A stretch of DNA of 64,000 nucleotides, from positions 1-64,000 of the forward strand of contig NZ_LGED01000202.1 in assembly GCF_001280085.1 (NCBI RefSeq). The letters run 5' to 3'. Within the stretch, counting starts at the first letter, position 1. Every line of letters begins with the position of its first letter. The notes below the pieces were generated by a model. It saw nothing but the letters and a program-made list of their open reading frames with translations, was not told the DNA's origin and did no database searches. Source of the DNA: Saccharothrix sp. NRRL B-16348. Its GTDB lineage: Bacteria > Actinomycetota > Actinomycetes > Mycobacteriales > Pseudonocardiaceae. The position numbers were made by a program, and so were the translations under genes. Below are positions 1 through 8,882 of the stretch, one piece after another.

Positions 1-197
1 CGCGTGTCAAGGGGGGCGTAGTTCACCTCTGCCTGACCAGTGCTTCTGATGTCGCCCCCCTTGATACGTGTGGTAGCCCTTGTGGAGGTCGGTGGGATGA
101 CACGGAGCCCGGACCAACGACGGACCCGCCACAGAACCAGGGCAGTGGGGGTCATCCTGCTGATCTGCCCGTCCGGCGAGGACAGCTTTTGATCTTT
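1..197. repeat. Palindromic intergenic repeat, copy 1 (left arm cut by window edge)
   Basis: The segment begins CGCGTGTCAAGGGG and continues through CCCCTTGATACGTGTGGTAG (54-77), AGGTCGGTGGGATGACAC (86-103) and GTCATCCTGCTGATCTGCCC (151-170) to a T-rich end near 197. The same blocks in the same order recur at 54129-54325, where the complete palindrome is visible. Here the outer left arm lies beyond the window. The spacers between blocks differ between copies while the blocks are nearly identical, which is what a folded or mobile intergenic element would show. No transposase is seen beside it. It lies directly upstream of the DUF1707 gene. Confidence 0.8.
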
Positions 198-275
198 AAA
201 CCTTGGCCCCCAGGCCACGGACAACGGGGGGCTAGCCCCATGTTCCGCCCCCGATCCCCCCGGCACCATTGACGG

Positions 276-725
276 GTGACCCAGCCTGTGCGGCCCGAGG
301 ACATGCGGGCCTCCGACGCCGAACGCGAACTGGTCCAGCAGTGGCTGCACCGCGCGCACGCCGACGGCAGCCTCGACCTCGCCGAGTTCGACGCCCGCGT
401 GGTGCGCACCTGGGAGGCCAAGACCCGGGGCGAACTGGCCGCCCTGACCATCGACCTGCCGAGCGTGTCGCAGGCGTCCGCCGAGTCACCCACCTCCCTA
501 GTACTGCCGACACCCAAACCGGTGAAAACGGGCAGCGGCGGACGCAAGGCGTTGAAGGTGCTCAGCACGATCTGGCTGAGCGTCAGCGTGCTCAACTTCG
601 CCCTCTGGCTGCTCGTCAGCCTCCTCGCCGGCGAAGGCCTGGTGCACCCGTGGTTCCTCTGGGTGGCCGTTCCCCCGGGAGCCGTGCTCGGCGTCCTCTG
701 GTGGAGCACCGACCCCAAACGGTAA
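276..725 (+). CDS. DUF1707 / two-helix membrane protein, copy 1
   Basis: This 149-residue protein opens with a DUF1707 domain (about residues 8-62, with the family pattern of ASDAERE followed by AHADGSLDLAEFDARV). It ends in a two-TM segment (about 100-143) rich in Trp and hydrophobics. DUF1707 proteins are small actinobacterial membrane proteins of unknown biochemical role, often found near signalling or envelope genes. The GTG start is chosen because the domain begins only a few residues later. A palindrome GGTAACGCTGTTACC overlaps its stop codon (721-735). It is followed 49 bp later by a diverged paralogue on the same strand, so the two probably arose by tandem duplication and may be cotranscribed. 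Function is not known. Confidence 0.85.
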   Translation: MTQPVRPEDMRASDAERELVQQWLHRAHADGSLDLAEFDARVVRTWEAKTRGELAALTIDLPSVSQASAESPTSLVLPTPKPVKTGSGGRKALKVLSTIWLSVSVLNFALWLLVSLLAGEGLVHPWFLWVAVPPGAVLGVLWWSTDPKR

Positions 726-774
726 CGCTGTTACCATTGGGCCGGAGGTGTCAGGACCGAGGAGGTGGCGGACC

Positions 775-1191
775 GTGAACGAGTCCTTCGAGTCCTTCGA
801 GTCCTTCACGCGAGCGGCCGACAACGATCGTGCGTTGGTCGCCGAGGAGCTGTCCCGCGCCCACGCCGAGGGCCGGTTGACCCTCGCCGAGTTCGACGAG
901 CGCACCCGCGCCGTCTACGAGGCCCGCACGTACGCCGAGCTGAGCGCACTGACCGCGGACCTGCCCCGCGACGGCCTCCGCGCGCACCCGCCGGTGCGGC
1001 GCCGCGCGAGCACGGCCGCTAAGGTGATGACAGGGGCGTGGCTCGCCGCGAGCTCCGTCAACTTCCTCATCTGGGGGATCATCAGCCTCTCCGTCGACGA
1101 GGCCCTCTACCCCTGGTGGATCTGGGTCGCGGGACCGTGGGGCCTGGTCCTGCTGGCCGGCCGCCTGGCCCGATTTGGGCGTTCGAGCTGA
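775..1191 (+). CDS. DUF1707 / two-helix membrane protein, copy 2
   Basis: This is a paralogue of the preceding gene. The N-terminal DUF1707 core (AHAEGRLTLAEFDERT) is followed by a basic linker and a two-TM region near the C terminus (about 90-130), with the same Trp-rich pattern. The GTG start at 775 is preferred because GGAGG at 761-765 is properly spaced. An upstream in-frame ATG at 748 would add nine residues. The first codons contain a short in-frame triplication of TCCTTCGAG, giving a Glu-Ser-Phe repeat. The promoter of the infA operon overlaps its last codons. Role unknown; a membrane-associated regulatory protein is a guess only. Confidence 0.82.
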   Translation: MNESFESFESFTRAADNDRALVAEELSRAHAEGRLTLAEFDERTRAVYEARTYAELSALTADLPRDGLRAHPPVRRRASTAAKVMTGAWLAASSVNFLIWGIISLSVDEALYPWWIWVAGPWGLVLLAGRLARFGRSS

Positions 1192-1203
1192 CCCGCGTAC
1201 TAT
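1175..1203 (+). promoter_or_regulatory. Putative promoter of the infA-rplQ operon
   Basis: TTGGGC at 1175-1180 and TACTAT at 1198-1203 are separated by 17 bp, the spacing of a vegetative sigma-70-type promoter. It overlaps the stop codon of the DUF1707 gene and would leave a 5' leader of about 140 nt before infA, whose start at 1352 has a strong GGAGGA. Confidence 0.6.
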
Positions 1204-1351
1204 GGACAGGTGGCGCATACGTCGCGCCGGTTCCGTCATGCACGGGGATTCTTCCCCGGAGGTGGCCAGGGTTCGCAAGGGCCTGGAGGAGTCGGGGTGC
1301 CGCGTGCCCGCACTCCGGAAGTAACACCCACCGTCACGAAACGCGGAGGAC

Positions 1352-1573
1352 ATGGGCAAGAAGGACGGGGCCATTGAGGTCGAGGGCCGCGTAGTCGAGC
1401 CGCTCCCCAACGCGATGTTCCGCGTCGAGTTGGAGAACGGTCACAAGGTCCTGGCACACATCAGCGGCAAGATGCGTCAGCACTACATCCGCATCCTCCC
1501 TGAGGACCGGGTTGTCGTGGAGCTCTCGCCCTACGACCTGTCCCGCGGGCGCATCGTCTACCGCTACAAGTGA
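1352..1573 (+). CDS. infA: Translation initiation factor IF-1
   Basis: The protein is 73 residues, the usual length, and begins [14 protein letters not shown]. It is a single OB fold; the IF-1 features [20 protein letters not shown] and [13 protein letters not shown] are all present. IF-1 occupies the ribosomal A site during initiation and assists IF-2 and IF-3. A GGAGGA precedes the ATG. It is the first gene of the infA-rpmJ-rpsM-rpsK-rpsD-rpoA-rplQ block, and a good promoter lies about 150 bp upstream. Confidence 0.98.
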   Translation: MGKKDGAIEVEGRVVEPLPNAMFRVELENGHKVLAHISGKMRQHYIRILPEDRVVVELSPYDLSRGRIVYRYK

Positions 1574-1626
1574 CCTCCGACGCGCCCCAGCACGGGCGCG
1601 TCGGCTGACGCAGGAGAAGCTCAGGC

Positions 1627-1740
1627 GTGAAGGTCCAGCCGAGCGTCAAGAAGATCTGCGACAAGTGCAAGGTGATCCGCCGTCACGGGCGGGTCATGGT
1701 GATCTGCGAGAACCTGCGCCACAAGCAGCGCCAGGGCTGA
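1627..1740 (+). CDS. rpmJ: 50S ribosomal protein L36 (zinc-ribbon form)
   Basis: This 37-residue gene has a GTG start and begins [17 protein letters not shown]. Cys11, Cys14, Cys27 and His32 form the zinc-binding set of the C+ type of L36, so this is the zinc-dependent paralogue. Many actinobacteria also carry a zinc-free copy under Zur control, which is not in this window. It is placed between infA and rpsM exactly as in other actinobacteria. AGGAG lies 10 bp before the GTG. Confidence 0.96.
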   Translation: MKVQPSVKKICDKCKVIRRHGRVMVICENLRHKQRQG

Positions 1741-1962
1741 GCGGAGCACGACCGGCACGAGTCGAGTCTTCACCGGACGCGACCATGAGTAAGCCTCTTC
1801 GCACCTGCCGCACACCGAGCACCGCGTGCGGCACACCCCCGGACTCCAGGCCGGGGCCGGGACACCGGTCGCGAGAGCGACCGGAACTGACACAGCGAGT
1901 CAGTCCCGGGATCGGGCGAGGAGCAGACCTGGAGCGACACCACTGTTAGGAGCAAGCGCCGT
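1741..1962 (+). promoter_or_regulatory. Structured leader between rpmJ and rpsM
   Basis: This 222-bp gap carries three separate hairpins: TGCCGCAC/GTGCGGCA (1806-1833), CCGGTCGC-GAGA-GCGACCGG (1865-1884) and ACTGAC/GTCAGT (1886-1904). No convincing coding frame is seen. In many bacteria this operon is controlled by S4 or by leader structures, so an autoregulatory mRNA leader or an internal promoter region for rpsM-rplQ is plausible. The hairpins are visible in the sequence; the role is inferred. Confidence 0.45.
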
Positions 1963-2343
1963 ATGGCACGACTCGCTGGCGTCGACCTCCCCCGCGAAAA
2001 GCGGTTGGAGATCGCGCTCACCTACATCTTCGGCATTGGTCGGACGCGCTCGAAGGAGCTGCTGACCGCCACCGACATCTCCCCGGACATCCGGGTGAAG
2101 GACCTCGGTGACGACGACCTGACGAAGCTGCGGGACTACATCGAGAACCACTTCAAGGTCGAGGGTGACCTCCGCCGCGAGGTTCAGGCCGACATCCGCC
2201 GGAAGATGGAAATCGGCTGCTACGAGGGGCTGCGCCACCGTCGCAACCTGCCCGTCCGCGGGCAGCGCACCAAGACGAACGCGCGCACTCGTAAGGGTCC
2301 GAAGAAGACCGTCGCCGGCAAGAAGAAGGCCGGAAAGAAGTAA
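1963..2343 (+). CDS. rpsM: 30S ribosomal protein S13
   Basis: The protein is 126 residues and begins [20 protein letters not shown]. Family features include [12 protein letters not shown], the [20 protein letters not shown] segment and the basic tail [19 protein letters not shown], which reaches into the decoding centre. S13 contacts the P-site tRNA and bridges to the large subunit. Its own GGAG-type site (AGGAGCAAG) precedes the ATG. It is followed 37 bp later by rpsK. Confidence 0.98.
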   Translation: MARLAGVDLPREKRLEIALTYIFGIGRTRSKELLTATDISPDIRVKDLGDDDLTKLRDYIENHFKVEGDLRREVQADIRRKMEIGCYEGLRHRRNLPVRGQRTKTNARTRKGPKKTVAGKKKAGKK

Positions 2344-2380
2344 GACCTCGCGTCTCTAGCAAGTAGGAGTTCACCCAGAC

Positions 2381-2788
2381 ATGCCACCCAAGTCCCGTAC
2401 GGGCGCCGGGGTCAAGAAGGTCCGGCGCAAGGAAAAGAAGAACGTCTCGCACGGCCAGGCGCACATCAAGAGCACGTTCAACAACACCATCGTGTCCATC
2501 ACGGACCCGCTGGGCAACGTGATCAGCTGGGCGTCCGCCGGCCACGTGGGCTTCAAGGGCTCGCGCAAGTCGACGCCGTTCGCCGCGCAGATGGCCGCCG
2601 AGAACGCCGCCCGCAAGGCGGCCGAGCACGGCATGCGCAAGGTGGACGTGTTCGTGAAGGGTCCCGGCTCCGGCCGGGAGACCGCGATCCGTTCGCTGCA
2701 GGCCGCCGGCCTCGAGGTCGGCACCATCCAGGACGTGACCCCGCAGCCCCACAACGGCTGCCGCCCGCCCAAGCGGCGCCGGGTCTGA
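2381..2788 (+). CDS. rpsK: 30S ribosomal protein S11
   Basis: S11 of 135 residues. The basic N terminus ([17 protein letters not shown]), the [12 protein letters not shown] core and the end [13 protein letters not shown] are diagnostic. It forms part of the small-subunit platform near the mRNA exit and the 3' end of 16S rRNA. The ATG follows TAGGAG by a normal spacer. It sits in the standard order between rpsM and rpsD. Confidence 0.98.
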   Translation: MPPKSRTGAGVKKVRRKEKKNVSHGQAHIKSTFNNTIVSITDPLGNVISWASAGHVGFKGSRKSTPFAAQMAAENAARKAAEHGMRKVDVFVKGPGSGRETAIRSLQAAGLEVGTIQDVTPQPHNGCRPPKRRRV

Positions 2789-2811
2789 GGCACGGGGAGG
2801 AGTAAGACAAC

Positions 2812-3417
2812 ATGGCTCGCTATACCGGACCGGCCACTCGCATCTCGCGCCGTCTCAAGGTCGACCTCGTCGGCGGGGACCAGGCGTTCGAGCGTCGTCC
2901 TTACCCGCCCGGCCAGCACGGCCGCGGTCGGATCAAGGAGTCCGAGTACCTGCTGCAGTTGCAGGAGAAGCAGAAGGCCCGCTACACGTACGGCGTCCTG
3001 GAGAAGCAGTTCCGGCGCTACTACGAGGAAGCGGTTCGTCGTCCCGGCAAGACCGGTGAGAACCTGCTGCAGATCCTGGAGTCCCGGCTCGACAACGTGG
3101 TGTACCGCGCGGGTCTCGCGCGCACCCGTCGTCAGGCCCGCCAGCTGGTCAGCCACGGTCACTTCATCGTGAACGGCCAGAAGGTCAACATCCCGAGCTT
3201 CCGGGTGTCGAAGTTCGACATCATCGACGTGAAGCCGAAGTCGCTGCCCACGCTGCCCTTCGAGGCCGCGCGTGCTTCCTTCGGCGACCGGCCGATCCCG
3301 GCGTGGCTCCAGGTCGTGCAGAGCAACCTGCGCATCCTGGTCCACCAGCTGCCGGAGCGGGCGCAGATCGACACGCCCGTCACCGAGCAGCTCATCGTCG
3401 AGCTCTACTCGAAGTGA
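2812..3417 (+). CDS. rpsD: 30S ribosomal protein S4
   Basis: S4 of 201 residues, beginning MARYTGPATRISRRLKVDLV. It has the RNA-binding S4 domain (about 90-155, ILESRLDNVVYRAGLARTRRQARQLVSHGHFIVNG). The N-terminal region lacks the zinc-binding cysteines of the C+ form, so it is the zinc-independent type. S4 nucleates 30S assembly and in some bacteria represses its own operon. GGGGAGGAG stands before the ATG. A strong hairpin follows the stop, before rpoA. Confidence 0.98.
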   Translation: MARYTGPATRISRRLKVDLVGGDQAFERRPYPPGQHGRGRIKESEYLLQLQEKQKARYTYGVLEKQFRRYYEEAVRRPGKTGENLLQILESRLDNVVYRAGLARTRRQARQLVSHGHFIVNGQKVNIPSFRVSKFDIIDVKPKSLPTLPFEAARASFGDRPIPAWLQVVQSNLRILVHQLPERAQIDTPVTEQLIVELYSK

Positions 3418-3422
3418 TCCTC

Positions 3423-3450
3423 CTGGAGGGGCCGTCCGCGGCCCCTCCAG
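3423..3450 (+). terminator. Hairpin between rpsD and rpoA (partial terminator or attenuator)
   Basis: CTGGAGGGGCC (3423-3433) pairs perfectly with GGCCCCTCCAG (3440-3450) around a six-base loop. There is no T tract, so it probably attenuates transcription or protects a processed 3' end rather than ending the operon. rpoA starts about 110 bp later. Confidence 0.55.
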
Positions 3451-3559
3451 TCGGGTCCCGCGGCGGCACGGAATGGTGTGCCGCATGCGTTTGCCGGTCT
3501 CCGCGACCGGCTTCCACGACGTCAAATAGCGGGCGTCGGGGTTAGAAGGGAAGAACCCA

Positions 3560-4612
3560 GTGCTGATTTCCCAGCGTCCCTCGCTCAGCGAGGAAGCGGT
3601 CAACGAGACCCGCTCCAGGTTCGTCATCGAGCCGCTGGAGCCGGGCTTCGGCTACACCCTCGGCAACTCGATTCGCCGCACCCTGCTGTCGTCCATCCCC
3701 GGCGCGGCCGTGACCAGCATCCGCATCGACGGTGTGCTGCACGAGTTCACGACCGTCCCCGGTGTGAAGGAAGACGTCACCGACATCATCCTCAACCTCA
3801 AGGAGCTGGTCGTCAGCTCCGAGGAGGACGAGCCGGTGACCATGTACCTGCGCAAGCAGGGGCCGGGCGCGGTGACCGCGGGCGACATCGTGCCTCCGGC
3901 CGGTGTCACCGTGCACAACCCCGACCTGCACATCGCCACCCTGAACGGCAAGGGCAAGCTGGAGATCGAGCTCGTGGTCGAGCGCGGTCGCGGCTACGTC
4001 CCCGCCGTGCAGAACAAGCAGGCCGGCGCCGAGATCGGCCGCATCCCGGTCGACTCGATCTACTCGCCCGTCATGAAGGTGACCTACAAGGTCGAGGCCA
4101 CCCGTGTCGAGCAGCGGACCGACTTCGACAAGCTGATCCTCGACGTCGAGACCAAGCCGTCCATCACGCCGCGCGACGCCGTCGCGTCGGCCGGTAAGAC
4201 GCTGGTCGAGCTGTTCGGTCTCGCCCGCGAGCTGAACGTCGACGCCGAGGGCATCGAGATCGGCCCCTCGCCCGCCGAGGCGGACACCATCGCGGCGTTC
4301 GCGATGCCGATCGAGGACCTGGACCTCACCGTCCGGTCCTACAACTGCCTCAAGCGCGAGGGCATCCACACCGTGGGCGAGCTGGTCTCGCGCAGCGAGG
4401 CGGACCTGCTGGACATCCGCAACTTCGGTGCGAAGTCGATCGACGAGGTCAAGATGAAGCTCGTCGGCCTCGGCCTCGCGCTGAAGGACAGCCCCCCTGG
4501 GTTCGACCCGTCGGCCGCCGCGTCCGACTACCCCGCCGAAGGCTGGGGCACGGACACCGCCGTGGACAACCACGACGACGGCCAGGACTACGCGGAGACC
4601 GAGCAGCTCTGA
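3560..4612 (+). CDS. rpoA: DNA-directed RNA polymerase alpha subunit
   Basis: The protein is 350 residues with a GTG start, beginning [20 protein letters not shown]. The N-terminal assembly domain contains [21 protein letters not shown]. The C-terminal domain (about 240-315, [21 protein letters not shown] and [16 protein letters not shown]) binds UP elements and activators. An acidic tail follows, as is common in actinobacteria. The subunit dimerises to nucleate polymerase assembly. It is separated from rpsD by 142 bp with a hairpin, which would allow polymerase subunit synthesis to be uncoupled from ribosomal proteins. Confidence 0.98.
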   Translation: MLISQRPSLSEEAVNETRSRFVIEPLEPGFGYTLGNSIRRTLLSSIPGAAVTSIRIDGVLHEFTTVPGVKEDVTDIILNLKELVVSSEEDEPVTMYLRKQGPGAVTAGDIVPPAGVTVHNPDLHIATLNGKGKLEIELVVERGRGYVPAVQNKQAGAEIGRIPVDSIYSPVMKVTYKVEATRVEQRTDFDKLILDVETKPSITPRDAVASAGKTLVELFGLARELNVDAEGIEIGPSPAEADTIAAFAMPIEDLDLTVRSYNCLKREGIHTVGELVSRSEADLLDIRNFGAKSIDEVKMKLVGLGLALKDSPPGFDPSAAASDYPAEGWGTDTAVDNHDDGQDYAETEQL

Positions 4613-4670
4613 GGTCGCTTAGCGGCCGGGCCGGAGCAGAGGATCAGAAAGAAATCCGAGGAGCAATTCG

Positions 4671-5249
4671 ATGCCCACCCCCACCAAGGGACCCCGTCTC
4701 GGGGGCTCGCCGGCCCACGAGCGGCTGATGCTGGCCAACCTGGCCACGTCCCTGTTCACCCACGGTCGGATCACGACCACCGAGGCCAAGGCGAAGCGGC
4801 TGCGCCCGTACGCCGAGAAGCTGATCAGCAAGGCGAAGGTCGGTGACCTGCACAACCGTCGCGAGATCCTCAAGGTGATCCGCGACAAGGACATCGTGCA
4901 CAAGCTGTTCGCCGAGATCGGTCCGCAGTTCGCCGACCGCCCCGGTGGCTACACCCGCATCACCAAGACGATGCCGCGCAAGGGCGACAACGCGCCCATG
5001 GCCGTCATCGAGTTGGTCGCGGAGAAGACCGTCACCTCCGAGGCGGAGCGCGCCCGCAAGACCAAGTTCGCCAAGGACGCGGAGGCCCCCAAGGCCGTCG
5101 AGGCCGAGGAGACCAAGGTCGAGGACGCGCAGGACCAGGACGCCGACGCGCCCGAGTCCGCCACGAAGGACGCCGCCGAGGAGCCCGCCGAGGGCGCTTC
5201 GGACGAGGCCGCCGAGGCCCCGAAGGCCGAGAAGAAGGACGAGTCCTGA
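4671..5249 (+). CDS. rplQ: 50S ribosomal protein L17 with long acidic C-terminal extension
   Basis: Residues 1-120 are the normal L17 fold (begins [40 protein letters not shown]). Typical L17 is about 120-130 residues, but this protein continues to 192 with an Ala/Glu/Asp/Lys-rich, low-complexity tail (about 135-192). Acidic extensions on L17 occur in actinobacteria; their role is not established. L17 sits near the peptide exit tunnel. It is the last gene of the operon before a perfect 13-bp hairpin. The tail probably is disordered. Confidence 0.96.
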   Translation: MPTPTKGPRLGGSPAHERLMLANLATSLFTHGRITTTEAKAKRLRPYAEKLISKAKVGDLHNRREILKVIRDKDIVHKLFAEIGPQFADRPGGYTRITKTMPRKGDNAPMAVIELVAEKTVTSEAERARKTKFAKDAEAPKAVEAEETKVEDAQDQDADAPESATKDAAEEPAEGASDEAAEAPKAEKKDES

Positions 5250-5267
5250 CGGACGCGCACTTCACCG

Positions 5268-5304
5268 ACGAGCCCGTCGTTCCCGCTGGGGACGACGGGC
5301 TCGT
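5268..5304 (+). terminator. Perfect 13-bp hairpin between rplQ and truA
   Basis: ACGAGCCCGTCGT (5268-5280) pairs with ACGACGGGCTCGT (5292-5304). It begins 18 bp after the rplQ stop and ends four bases before the truA GTG, so it is either the operon terminator or a structure that limits truA expression by hiding its initiation region. Only a short T-poor tail follows. Confidence 0.6.
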
Positions 5305-5308
5305 TCGT

Positions 5309-6124
5309 GTGCGACTCGACCTGGCCTACGACGGCACGGAGTTCTCGGGGTGGGCACGTCAGCCGGGCCGCCGCACGGTGTGCGGAGTCCTGGAGGACAC
5401 CATGTCGACGGTGCTGCGCGAGGACGTGCAGCTGACCGTGGCGGGCCGCACGGACGCCGGCGTGCACGCGTCCGGGCAGGTGGCGCACGTCGACCTGCCG
5501 TCCCGGGTGGACGTCGCGGGCCTGCCGAAGCGCCTGGCCCGCGCGCTGCCCGCGGACGTCCGGGTGTTCTCGGCCCGGGTGGTGCCCGCCGAGTTCGACG
5601 CGCGGTTCGCCGCGTTGCGCCGGCACTACGAGTACCGGGTCACCGACGCCGCGTCCGGTGCGCACCCGTTGCGGCGGCTGGACACGCTGGCCTGGCCGCG
5701 TCCGCTTGACCTGGACGCGTTGAACGCCGCGTCGCGGTTGTTGTTGGGTGAACGGGACTTCTGCGCGTTCTGCAAGCGGCGCGAGGGTGCGACGACGATC
5801 CGCGAGCTGCAACGCCTCGAGTGGGTGCGCGACGGCGCCGTGCTGACCGCGCACGTGTCCGCGGACGCGTTCTGCCACTCGATGGTGCGCAGCCTGGTCG
5901 GCGCGCTGCTGGCCGTCGGCGAGGGGCGCAAGCCGGTGGAGTGGCCCGCGTCGCTGCTGTCGCTGACCGCGCGGTCGAGCGCGGTCACGGTCGCGCCGCC
6001 GCACGGGTTGTCGCTGGTCCGGGTCGACTACCCGGCCGACGACGAGCTCGCCGCGCGGGCCGCGGTCACCCGGAACGTGCGCGGCGCGGTCACCCGGACC
6101 GAGCCCGCCGCGCCGACCAGCTGA
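5309..6124 (+). CDS. truA: tRNA pseudouridine(38-40) synthase
   Basis: The protein is 271 residues and begins [20 protein letters not shown]. The catalytic aspartate is Asp49 in [10 protein letters not shown], and [19 protein letters not shown] is the conserved C-terminal motif. TruA isomerises uridines 38, 39 and 40 in the anticodon stem-loop. The start is the GTG at 5309 directly after a hairpin, without a clear ribosome-binding site, so a longer N terminus cannot be fully excluded, though the YDGT motif is normally close to the start. It follows rplQ as in other actinobacteria, and converges with the 6090-7028 membrane-protein gene. Confidence 0.95.
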   Translation: MRLDLAYDGTEFSGWARQPGRRTVCGVLEDTMSTVLREDVQLTVAGRTDAGVHASGQVAHVDLPSRVDVAGLPKRLARALPADVRVFSARVVPAEFDARFAALRRHYEYRVTDAASGAHPLRRLDTLAWPRPLDLDALNAASRLLLGERDFCAFCKRREGATTIRELQRLEWVRDGAVLTAHVSADAFCHSMVRSLVGALLAVGEGRKPVEWPASLLSLTARSSAVTVAPPHGLSLVRVDYPADDELAARAAVTRNVRGAVTRTEPAAPTS

Positions 6125-7028
6125 ACCAGGCCACGCCGCCGAGCGGTATCTCCACCAGGTACGTGAAGAACGCGAACAGGAGCACGCCCGCGACGGCCGG
6201 TGCGGCGGGCGTGCCCAGTCCGACCAGCAGCGCGATGGTGCCGTTCTCGGTGACGCCCACGCCGCCGGGCGTGACCACGGCCAGCGTGAGCAGCCTGCTC
6301 ACCGCGAACGCCGCCACCGTCGGCCCGAGCCCGAGGTGGACGCCCGCGGCGGCCAGGCACCACCACAGCAGCACGCCCTGGAGCAGCAGGTAGGCGAGCA
6401 TGCCCGCGGTCATCCGCCGCCAGCCGGTCCGCACGACCTGCCCCGTCTGCCGGCGCAGCCGCAGGAGGAACCGGGCCGCCCGACCGCCGAGGAGCTTGCA
6501 CAGCCACCGCAGGCGCAGCAGCACGGCCACGGCGAGCAGCAGCACCCCCGCCGCCGTGACCGCCGCGATCAGCACGCCGTCACCCAGCACCGCGGCGCCC
6601 TGCACGGCCAGCGCGAGGAGCGGCAGCGCCGCCCGGGACAGGGAGTTCCACAGCCCGGTGACGAGCGCCGACGTGGTGATCGCCCGCGCGGAGTGACCCC
6701 AGCTCGACGCCATCACCGCCGTCACCGCCACCCCGGCCGCGCCGCCGAACGGCAGCACGTTGCTGACCGCGCTGCCCGCCGCGTTCAGGCTGAACGCCTG
6801 GGTGTGGCGCAGGCCGGGCAGCGAGCCGGTGAGCACGTAGGTGTAGGCCCAGAGCCCGGCCAGCCACAACGCCGTCAGCCAGAGCGCGGTGCCGGCGCCG
6901 ATGACGCGCAGTTGCGCGCCGACCGCCGACCACGCCACCCCGCCCACGGTCGGCACGAGCGCGACCACCAGCCACGCCGCCAGGCCCAGCGACGCCAGCG
7001 ACGCGACACCGCGCAGCCACCGCGTCAT
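6090..7028 (-). CDS. Lysylphosphatidylglycerol synthase-type membrane protein (YbhN/UPF0104 family)
   Basis: The protein has 312 residues, beginning [20 protein letters not shown], with about eight predicted TM helices throughout. Family motifs are [13 protein letters not shown] and [11 protein letters not shown]. This family corresponds to the flippase-like membrane half of MprF; no catalytic LPG synthase domain is attached, so lipid or glycan translocation is the likelier role. The ATG overlaps the stop of the upstream PIG-L gene (ATGA), so the two are translationally coupled. It converges with truA and overlaps the last 35 bases of truA on the opposite strand. Substrate unknown. Confidence 0.82.
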   Translation of the reverse strand: MTRWLRGVASLASLGLAAWLVVALVPTVGGVAWSAVGAQLRVIGAGTALWLTALWLAGLWAYTYVLTGSLPGLRHTQAFSLNAAGSAVSNVLPFGGAAGVAVTAVMASSWGHSARAITTSALVTGLWNSLSRAALPLLALAVQGAAVLGDGVLIAAVTAAGVLLLAVAVLLRLRWLCKLLGGRAARFLLRLRRQTGQVVRTGWRRMTAGMLAYLLLQGVLLWWCLAAAGVHLGLGPTVAAFAVSRLLTLAVVTPGGVGVTENGTIALLVGLGTPAAPAVAGVLLFAFFTYLVEIPLGGVAWFSWSARRARSG

Positions 7029-7762
7029 CGGGCCCGCAACCGTTTGCGCTCGACGTACCACTCGGTGCCCAGGACCACCTTGAACAGCGGCGGCGGCAGG
7101 GTGAGCAGCGCGGCGAGGGTGCGGGTCGACTCGCCGCCGGTGGTCTGGGTGGCGTGCGCCGCCATGGCCGCCCGCTTCACGTCCGCGTACCGCCGGACGT
7201 CCACCGAGTGGGTGATCTCGGCGCGCGAGGTGTAGGCGTGCTCGAACGGTGCGAGGTCGAACCGGCGGACCAACCGGGCCAGCCGCAGCCCGCGCAGCAG
7301 CCACGTGCGGTCGACCGTCGCCTCCCAGACGCGGGGCGTGCCGGCGAGTTCGGCGGCCAGGGCGCCGACCCGGTGCACCTGGACGTGATCGGGGTGCCCG
7401 TAGCCGCCGTGCGGGTCGTACGCGGTGAGCAGGTCCGCGTGTTCCTCGTGCAGCAGCTCGGCCAGCCGCTCGGCGGCCTCGCCCACGTCGGCGCGGGCGA
7501 ACCCTTGCCGCCCGTCCAGGCCGGAGTCCGGGTAGCCGAGGAACTCCACCCGCGCGCAGCCGAGCACGCGGGCCGACGCGTGCGCCTCCCTGGTGCGCAC
7601 AGTGCCGAGATCGGTCCGGTGGGCGCTCAGGCCCTGTTCGCCCGCCGTGGCGACGACCAGCACGACGCGGTGCCCCTCCCGGGCGAGGCGCGCCATCGTG
7701 CCGCCGGTCAGCAGGGCTTCGTCGTCGGGGTGGGCGTGGAAGAAGACGCACGTTCGGCTCAC
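7025..7762 (-). CDS. PIG-L / LmbE-type N-acetyl-sugar deacetylase
   Basis: The 245-residue protein begins VSRTCVFFHAHPDDEALLTG. The zinc motif AHPDD (residues 10-14) and the distal HPDH define the PIG-L family, whose members deacetylate N-acetylglucosamine-containing substrates (for example MshB in mycothiol synthesis). The GTG start is placed two residues before the first strand. Its stop overlaps the ATG of the LPG-synthase-like membrane protein. A glycosyltransferase gene diverges 49 bp upstream. The trio suggests glycolipid or secondary-glycan modification, but the substrate cannot be read from the sequence. Confidence 0.85.
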   Translation of the reverse strand: MSRTCVFFHAHPDDEALLTGGTMARLAREGHRVVLVVATAGEQGLSAHRTDLGTVRTREAHASARVLGCARVEFLGYPDSGLDGRQGFARADVGEAAERLAELLHEEHADLLTAYDPHGGYGHPDHVQVHRVGALAAELAGTPRVWEATVDRTWLLRGLRLARLVRRFDLAPFEHAYTSRAEITHSVDVRRYADVKRAAMAAHATQTTGGESTRTLAALLTLPPPLFKVVLGTEWYVERKRLRAR

Positions 7763-7811
7763 GGGTGCAAGAGTGTCAGTTGGTCCGTTCGGCGGCTTGA
7801 CGGGAGCGCAC

Positions 7812-8879
7812 TTGTCCATCGTCCACGTCACAGACTGCTTCCTGCCGCGCCTGGGCGGGATCGAGGTGCAGGTCGCCGGACTCGCCAGGGAGCAGGCTTG
7901 CTCGGGCGAGGACGTGCACGTGGTGACCGCGACCAGGAACGCGTCGCCCGGTGACGGGTACTCGGTGCACCGGATCGCGGTGCGGCTGCCGTGGGACCTG
8001 CCCGTGCACCCGCGGGCGGGCACGCACCTCGACCGGGTGATCGCCGCGCTGTCGCCGTCGGTGGTGCACGTCCACGTCGGCGCGATCTCGCCGTTCGCGT
8101 GGTCGGGGGTGCGGTCGGCGGCGCGGCTGGGACTGCCGGCGGTGGTCGTGGTGCACAGCATGTGGGACCCGGTGGTGCAGCGGTGCTACCGGGCGCTGGA
8201 CCGGCTGGCGTCGTGGAGCACGGCGCCGGTGGCCGTGGCGGCGGTGAGCCGTGCGGCGGCGGAACGGGTGCGCGCGGTGGCGCCGGGGATGCCGGTCGGG
8301 GTGGTGCCGAACGGGATCGTGCCGTCGGCGTGGCGGGGGATACCGACGCAGCGGCCGGACGACGCGGTGCACGTGGTGTCGGTGGGTCGGCTCGCGGCGC
8401 GGAAGGAGCCGATGGCGTTGCTGCGGGCGTTGCGGTCGGTGCGCGCCGACGTGCCGCTGCGGGCGACGCTGGCCGGGGCCGGGCCGGAGATGGGTGTCCT
8501 GCGGCGGTACGTCGAGCGGCACGACCTGGGGTGGGTGAGCCTGCCGGGACGGCTGGACCGGCAGGGGGTGGGTCACCTGCTGGCCAGGGCGGACGTGTTC
8601 GTGAACCCGGCGTCGCAGGAGGCGTTCGGGCTGGCGGCGTTGGAGGCGCGGACGGCGGGGGTGCCGGTGATCGCGCGGCCGGGGACCGGGGTGGCGGACT
8701 TCGTGCGGGACGGCGTGGAAGGGCTGCTGACGCACGACCTGGCCGCGGGGATCGCGCGCTTGGCGAACGACCGGGAGGAACGCCTGCGGATCGCCGCGCA
8801 CAACCGGACCACGGAGCCGACCCACTGCACGTGGCCACGTGTTCTGGAGGCGCTCCGGTTGTGCGCGGCGCGGGTGTGA
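7812..8879 (+). CDS. GT4-family glycosyltransferase
   Basis: The protein of about 355 residues begins LSIVHVTDCFLPRLGGIEVQ from a TTG preceded by GGGAG at 7802-7806. It has a GT-B fold: acceptor domain with PRLGGIEVQV and VVPNGI near the hinge, then donor-binding DVFVNPASQEAFGLAALEA (about residue 270), where the EAFGLAALE segment contains the GT4 EX7E-type motif. It uses a nucleotide-sugar donor, likely at the cytoplasmic membrane face. It is divergent from the PIG-L gene; the pair may share a bidirectional promoter. The 3' end lies at the boundary of the Uma2 duplication. Confidence 0.88.
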   Translation: MSIVHVTDCFLPRLGGIEVQVAGLAREQACSGEDVHVVTATRNASPGDGYSVHRIAVRLPWDLPVHPRAGTHLDRVIAALSPSVVHVHVGAISPFAWSGVRSAARLGLPAVVVVHSMWDPVVQRCYRALDRLASWSTAPVAVAAVSRAAAERVRAVAPGMPVGVVPNGIVPSAWRGIPTQRPDDAVHVVSVGRLAARKEPMALLRALRSVRADVPLRATLAGAGPEMGVLRRYVERHDLGWVSLPGRLDRQGVGHLLARADVFVNPASQEAFGLAALEARTAGVPVIARPGTGVADFVRDGVEGLLTHDLAAGIARLANDREERLRIAAHNRTTEPTHCTWPRVLEALRLCAARV

Positions 8880-8882
8880 GGG

